From NCBI GenBank assembly GCA_949752735.1, contig OX457052.1:19189149-19253148 (forward strand): a DNA stretch of 64,000 nucleotides, read 5' to 3'. Source of the stretch: Lumbricus terrestris (taxonomy: Eukaryota > Annelida > Clitellata > Crassiclitellata > Lumbricidae). A program made the position numbers and the translations under genes. The notes under the pieces are model-generated. The model had not been told where the DNA came from. It saw only the letters and a list, made by a program, of their open reading frames with translations, and made no database searches. Shown here one piece after another: positions 60,111 to 64,000 of the stretch (the first letter of the stretch is position 1; every line of letters starts with the position of its first letter).

Positions 60111-61305
60111 CAGGGCCTGGGACAGGGGGGCCACTGGGGCCATTTGGCCCCAGGCCTCACTTGACAAAGGGCCTCGGAATTTCGGAATTACGAACTTATT
60201 TATAATAAATAACTCCTTAATTCCCCATTTCAATAAATAATTTATTGAAATGGGGAATTACGGAATTAACGAGTTATTCACTGAAATGTAGCATTCATTA
60301 TGCAAATTCTAATTATTTCATGACGAAATCGTTGACGTTAAATAATTGCAAAGTGTAATTTTTCGTAAATCTGTTATTAGTTGTAAAATTGAAAAGTTGT
60401 CAACGCTCAACAGTATAAACTCTATCGTAACTCATCACTCGTAGGCCCTAAGTCGTAAGTCAAACACTGAAACCTAAAAATGTTTTAATATTCATGAATA
60501 TAATTATTGTTCTTATCATCGGATTTTTTTCTTAAACAGTACAATATATATTCTTACTTCCTTAGTCACTTAGAGCGGTGGTGTAGCCAGGATTTGGAGT
60601 TTGGGGTAGTGTAGAAAATGAATGGGCCCTGGGATGGTGGACGCATTCGAGCGGAACTAGTGCACGATTAGGGGGTTTGTTTTTAGCTCTTGAAATTGAT
60701 ATCTCATTTACATTAATTCATTAACAATATCAGTCAATTTGACTAAATTGACCCCATTGTCAATTTTATTGAAAAAATGGCAAATATTCCTCTCGGGTCC
60801 TAACTATTAGTCTATTATATTATAGAAAAATATTATTTTAATCTAATCTCTTACATAAAGATGAAGATCATTCGAAAGTGGACATGAGAAACGAAAGAAA
60901 TTGGCTCGACAAAAGGAAGCTACTTCAGCAAGCAAAAAATTCTAAATTTCGTTTCACATCCTGATAGTAACAATAGGCTCAGCCAGACTGAAGATTTTCG
61001 AGAAATAAATTAATCCCAAATAGAAAGTACCCTCCAAGAGACTTCGACAACTGTAACAACTGTGACTGACAGAGAATGGAGTTTTGAACCAAGAAAATGT
61101 GAAATTATTGGACGGCATTTAACAATAATTGTCAATGAATCAGATATTCAAATAATTTTCTTTTTAAATCCTTCAAATATTATGAGACATGTTGACATTG
61201 GAGCAGGATCTCATAGCAATCCAGAATGTCGACGTAGATTCTTGAGTGAGAAGGCCTTGAAAATTAGTTGTGGCCCTAGGCCTCCAAATCCTGTCCTAGG
61301 CCCTG
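60111..61305 (+). mobile_element. hAT element, 1.2 kb, TSD ACCATAGG, decayed
   Basis: CAGGGCCTGGGACAGG and (inverted) CAGGGCCTAGGACAGG ends. ACCATAGG is exact at 60103-60110 and 61306-61313. A perfect inverted repeat of 20-nt arms with a 3-nt centre lies at 60218-60260. Near 60868-60945 the plus strand reads FESGHEKRKKLARQKE, resembling the basic N-terminal motif (SGxxKRKK) of hAT transposases with a TTF-type zinc finger; a stop follows. Another hAT-like terminus (GCGGTGGTGTAGCCAGGATT, 60577) is embedded. Confidence 0.9.
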
Positions 61306-61313
61306 ACCATAGG

Positions 61314-63029
61314 CCTAATATGTTGTGCTTCCTTGAATGCCTTGTGCACTGTTCAGCAGTGCCTAAAGTGTAAGAAAAAAGTGCCTGGACGTCCCTTGCC
61401 TTTCTATTTACTGTGCTAGCTTAATAAGTGGCTTAATAGGTCGAAGTGGCAGGACGGCGATGAGATTTGAAAATAAGTATGTGCACGCCGTACACGACCG
61501 CCCAGTCACACTTTAGGCTCTGTTCATTGGTACCGGAAACGCAATGTAAAAATACGCACCCTTTTGAGCAGGTGCGTTATTGTCTCAAACACCGATCGGT
61601 AGATTTCGACGTCTGCTAAATCCTCCGATTCACATTGGCTGCAATAATCTACATGTAATTCCTCCTCCTCTCTTCTTTGCTCGAGGATAAGAATTTTATG
61701 CTTTGCAACAAAATCTTCATATGGCGTCTTTTATGCAACGCGCTAAAGCTCTTTTATGTCGTCCAAACGCGTTGGCACCAGAACCAATGAAAATGGGTTT
61801 CAACACGAAACACATTACAGGCCTATACTGAAGCCTATAATTATATATAACATATATATATATATGACCAGCAGGCTTGGCTTTACTGTGTTTAATCTTG
61901 GAAATGAAAGATCTGCTTAGATTTACTTAAATAGGTTTGATGCACTTTGAGGTGAACGTGTCGTTGGCATGACAACATGAGCTGTCCATAGTATCAACAG
62001 TGCGTGTTAGCCCAAATGGATGTGTCGAGTGCTATGTCTTGGGGCATATTATGCATATATATATATATGCGTATATATATATATTTTTATAGGTGCGTGT
62101 GTGTGGGTGCATTGACCTGGGTATTGTGTATATGTATACCGTATAGTCTACCGCAGCCGTCTAGGCATTGTTTTTCTACATGTGCAGATGTTGAGTAATT
62201 GAAGTCGAGTCTTTTATCCTGTAATTATCTTTGCGTCAACATTTTGATTTTGTCGCCGTTATTATTCGTTCCAGTTCCAATGGTAAAGGAAACCGAAGAA
62301 CGAATTGCGACACCTCGTTCACGATATATGACACCAGTTGGACTAATAATTAATGACGGCCGACAACATGTACAGATGTTGTTGAACAGCTATGAACATT
62401 TGAATCTCATTAAAAGCACTATTTCTGTCTTTAGGTGGGATCATTTTTGTGGTTCAGGTATAGAAACCGCAGAGCAGAGACATGTACGTGGTAAAACAGA
62501 GCATGGAAATTTCATCGACATCCACGGCCTTTTCGAACCATTAAAGCATTAGGCTTAGTCTATACGTACGATAGGCCTACTGTTTTTATTTACCCTAAAT
62601 ATATACAGATGTCATTTGCAACAAGAGAATCGCATCAGATAGCAAAGCAATATATTATAGGCCTAGTTGAGTAAACCAGAAAGAGTCCTCACTGGAAGGC
62701 CCACGCAAACACGTGTAACCAGCCAACGGATTTCTACCGACAGTTGGCAAAATGTTCAGAGTCTGACCAAAAGAGTGGAGACGACAGAAGACAACGTTCG
62801 CACCATTTATACACAGACTCTGCCAACGACGATTATTCGCTGATGATGATGATGCAAGTTGGGATGAATATTCGAGGCGCCAGGCGTAGCTAGAGGAGAC
62901 ATCCGTCGTGCTTTGGCCAGTCGCCACCAGTGACTATATATAAGACTTACTGACGGTTGAGGTCACTCCAACAACCCCCCGTATGTCCCAAGCGGGAGGA
63001 AGATATCCACAAAAGACGGTGTACATGCG
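61314..63029. other. Unassigned sequence with ORF 62199-62552
   Basis: 1.7 kb without a recognised element. A 117-codon plus ORF (62199-62552) has a hydrophobic start, but no family match or codon evidence, and I do not call it a gene. Short TA runs lie near 61852 and 62055. Confidence 0.35.
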
Positions 63030-63037
63030 GACCGAAT

Positions 63038-63238
63038 CAGGGCTTTTTTTAACGTGCAGTTGTACACAAAATGTGCAGTTCTAAATGGATTCGTGCAGTT
63101 GTAGGAGCACTTCTGTAGGCCTATAGCTAAAACTAGCAAAAAAGGTAATTGTCCTCCGATTGGAAGTAATTTACCATGGAGGATGGGAAGGGAAAGAAGG
63201 AGTTGTGCAGTTCTAAAAATTCCTTAAAAACAGCCCTG
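63038..63238. mobile_element. GTGCAGTT-family hAT-like MITE, 201 bp, TSD GACCGAAT
   Basis: CAGGGCTTTTTTTAACG and (inverted) CAGGGCTGTTTTTAAGG ends. GACCGAAT is exact at 63030-63037 and 63239-63246. This is the best reference copy for the pieces at 12371 and 38275. Confidence 0.94.
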
Positions 63239-63413
63239 GACCGAATGGTTAATACTCGATTATACATCAGATTATACATTGGGAAGAGAGATTGTGTGGT
63301 CAGAATAAATTCTGTCTGAGTATTCCATTTGATGGTTTCCAATGGAAATGGTTGGAAAATACACAGATTATGGACATAATTAGTTTAATAATATGTTTTT
63401 TATTGAACAATCA

Positions 63414-63765
63414 GGTTGACAGACGGCAATCGGTTACAGTGTACAGTCATGCAATTGAAACAATTCTTGACAAAAACACAAATGACAGAAGACATTGTCG
63501 GGCGCGGTGTTGTAATGGGCATGTTTGTCGCCTTGCAGCCGAAAGGTTGCAGGTTTGAATCCACGTCAAGTCACCGCGTATGGACCTTGGGCAAGTCCTT
63601 CACTCGCAATTGCTCAGCGCTTCGGCGTGAAATTCCGATGCAGTGTCCGCGCTGTAGTCGGGAGCGCCTCTGAGTAGTGAGCTTGAATGGGCGCTATAAC
63701 AAGTGCATATACAAGCATATGCAAACATCGATCTCATCTACTAACAGAACAGACAGCTGGCATTA
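63414..63765 (-). mobile_element. SINE2 fragment split by a SINE1 insertion
   Basis: The left part (TTGACAGACGGCAATCGG through ACAGAAGACATT) and the right part (CTACTAACAGAACAGACAGC) are adjacent in other SINE2 copies. Here 230 bp of SINE1 separate them. Confidence 0.75.
63497..63729 (+). mobile_element. SINE1 copy g, inserted in SINE2
   Basis: Full length, with tail CTTGAATGGGCGCTATAAC, then GTGCATATACAAGC. The A box is changed (TGTTGTAATGG) and the B box weakened (GGTTTGAATCC), so pol III activity is doubtful. Confidence 0.92.
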
Positions 63766-64000
63766 CATGATGACTGAATGACTTCAAAACAGTCTAAAAT
63801 TTGGAAAATTACAAAATCCTAAAGTACCTGCAATGTATTAACACGCCCATGTGCAATCACGTGGGTCAATGCGAATCAAATTCTTTACTAAAACGACGAA
63901 ACGATCTAAGTCGGGCACATAAACCGGGCACCACTGTTGACTTAGAATGTCCTTTATTACTGAGCGAGTTCTGCATTTAGAGGAAATTACGTAGAAATCG
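63766..64000. other. Unassigned sequence
   Basis: Nothing recognised. Confidence 0.4.

Noticed and set aside
62199..62552. 117-codon plus-strand ORF as a gene or exon
   Set aside because: A weak hydrophobic start and an acceptor-like CAG, but no homology or downstream donor that I can defend.

Overview
This is nuclear DNA of an animal, not of a microbe. It has one intronless receptor gene, splice-delimited exon fragments, tRNA-derived SINEs, L2/CR1-type LINE remnants, hAT, pogo and mariner elements, Helitron ends and long satellites, all on an AT-rich background. The mix suits a marine invertebrate. An echinoderm or other ambulacrarian is my best guess, but nothing in the window proves it. 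The palindrome TAGGCCTA is strikingly frequent throughout.

Layout. 0-7 kb: SINEs, a foldback hairpin cluster (3.7-4.0 kb) and two MITEs. 7.2-8.2 kb: a probable first exon of a CYP4-like cytochrome P450 on the minus strand, head-to-head with a possible five-codon first exon on the plus strand, with a 77-nt perfect palindrome between them. 9-16 kb: SINE, LINE tail, hAT and other TIR elements, a Helitron 3' end, a C-rich minisatellite, and polypurine and polypyrimidine tracts. 16.8-19.0 kb: a 12-bp minisatellite of about 186 units with no visible indel. 19.6-31.6 kb: MITEs, an unexplained 233-codon ORF, a pogo-like element with a decayed transposase, hAT elements and SINEs. 32.8-46 kb: SINE2 and LINE pieces, microsatellites and eight hAT-like elements. 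46.7-47.9 kb: a complete rhodopsin-class GPCR on the minus strand, the only intact protein-coding gene I can defend. 48.0-59.0 kb: a tandem segmental duplication (offset about 6.03 kb) with a Helitron at the junction; each copy carries private transposon insertions, so the partner serves as an empty-site control. 59-64 kb: an hAT element with a transposase scrap, a MITE and a SINE-in-SINE nest.

How the parts relate. At least sixteen hAT-like insertions carry matching 8-bp target duplications (twelve perfect, four 7/8) and make up about 8 kb. Nine or more TIR elements with different termini share one internal stem motif (GATGACTAAAAAAGTCATC-like). SINE1 shares its 3' tail with the L2-type LINE found in the duplicated block, which fits that LINE as its mobilising partner. 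The host genes are few; the window is mainly a record of transposition, satellite growth and local duplication. All comparisons were made by eye, with no alignments or database searches.
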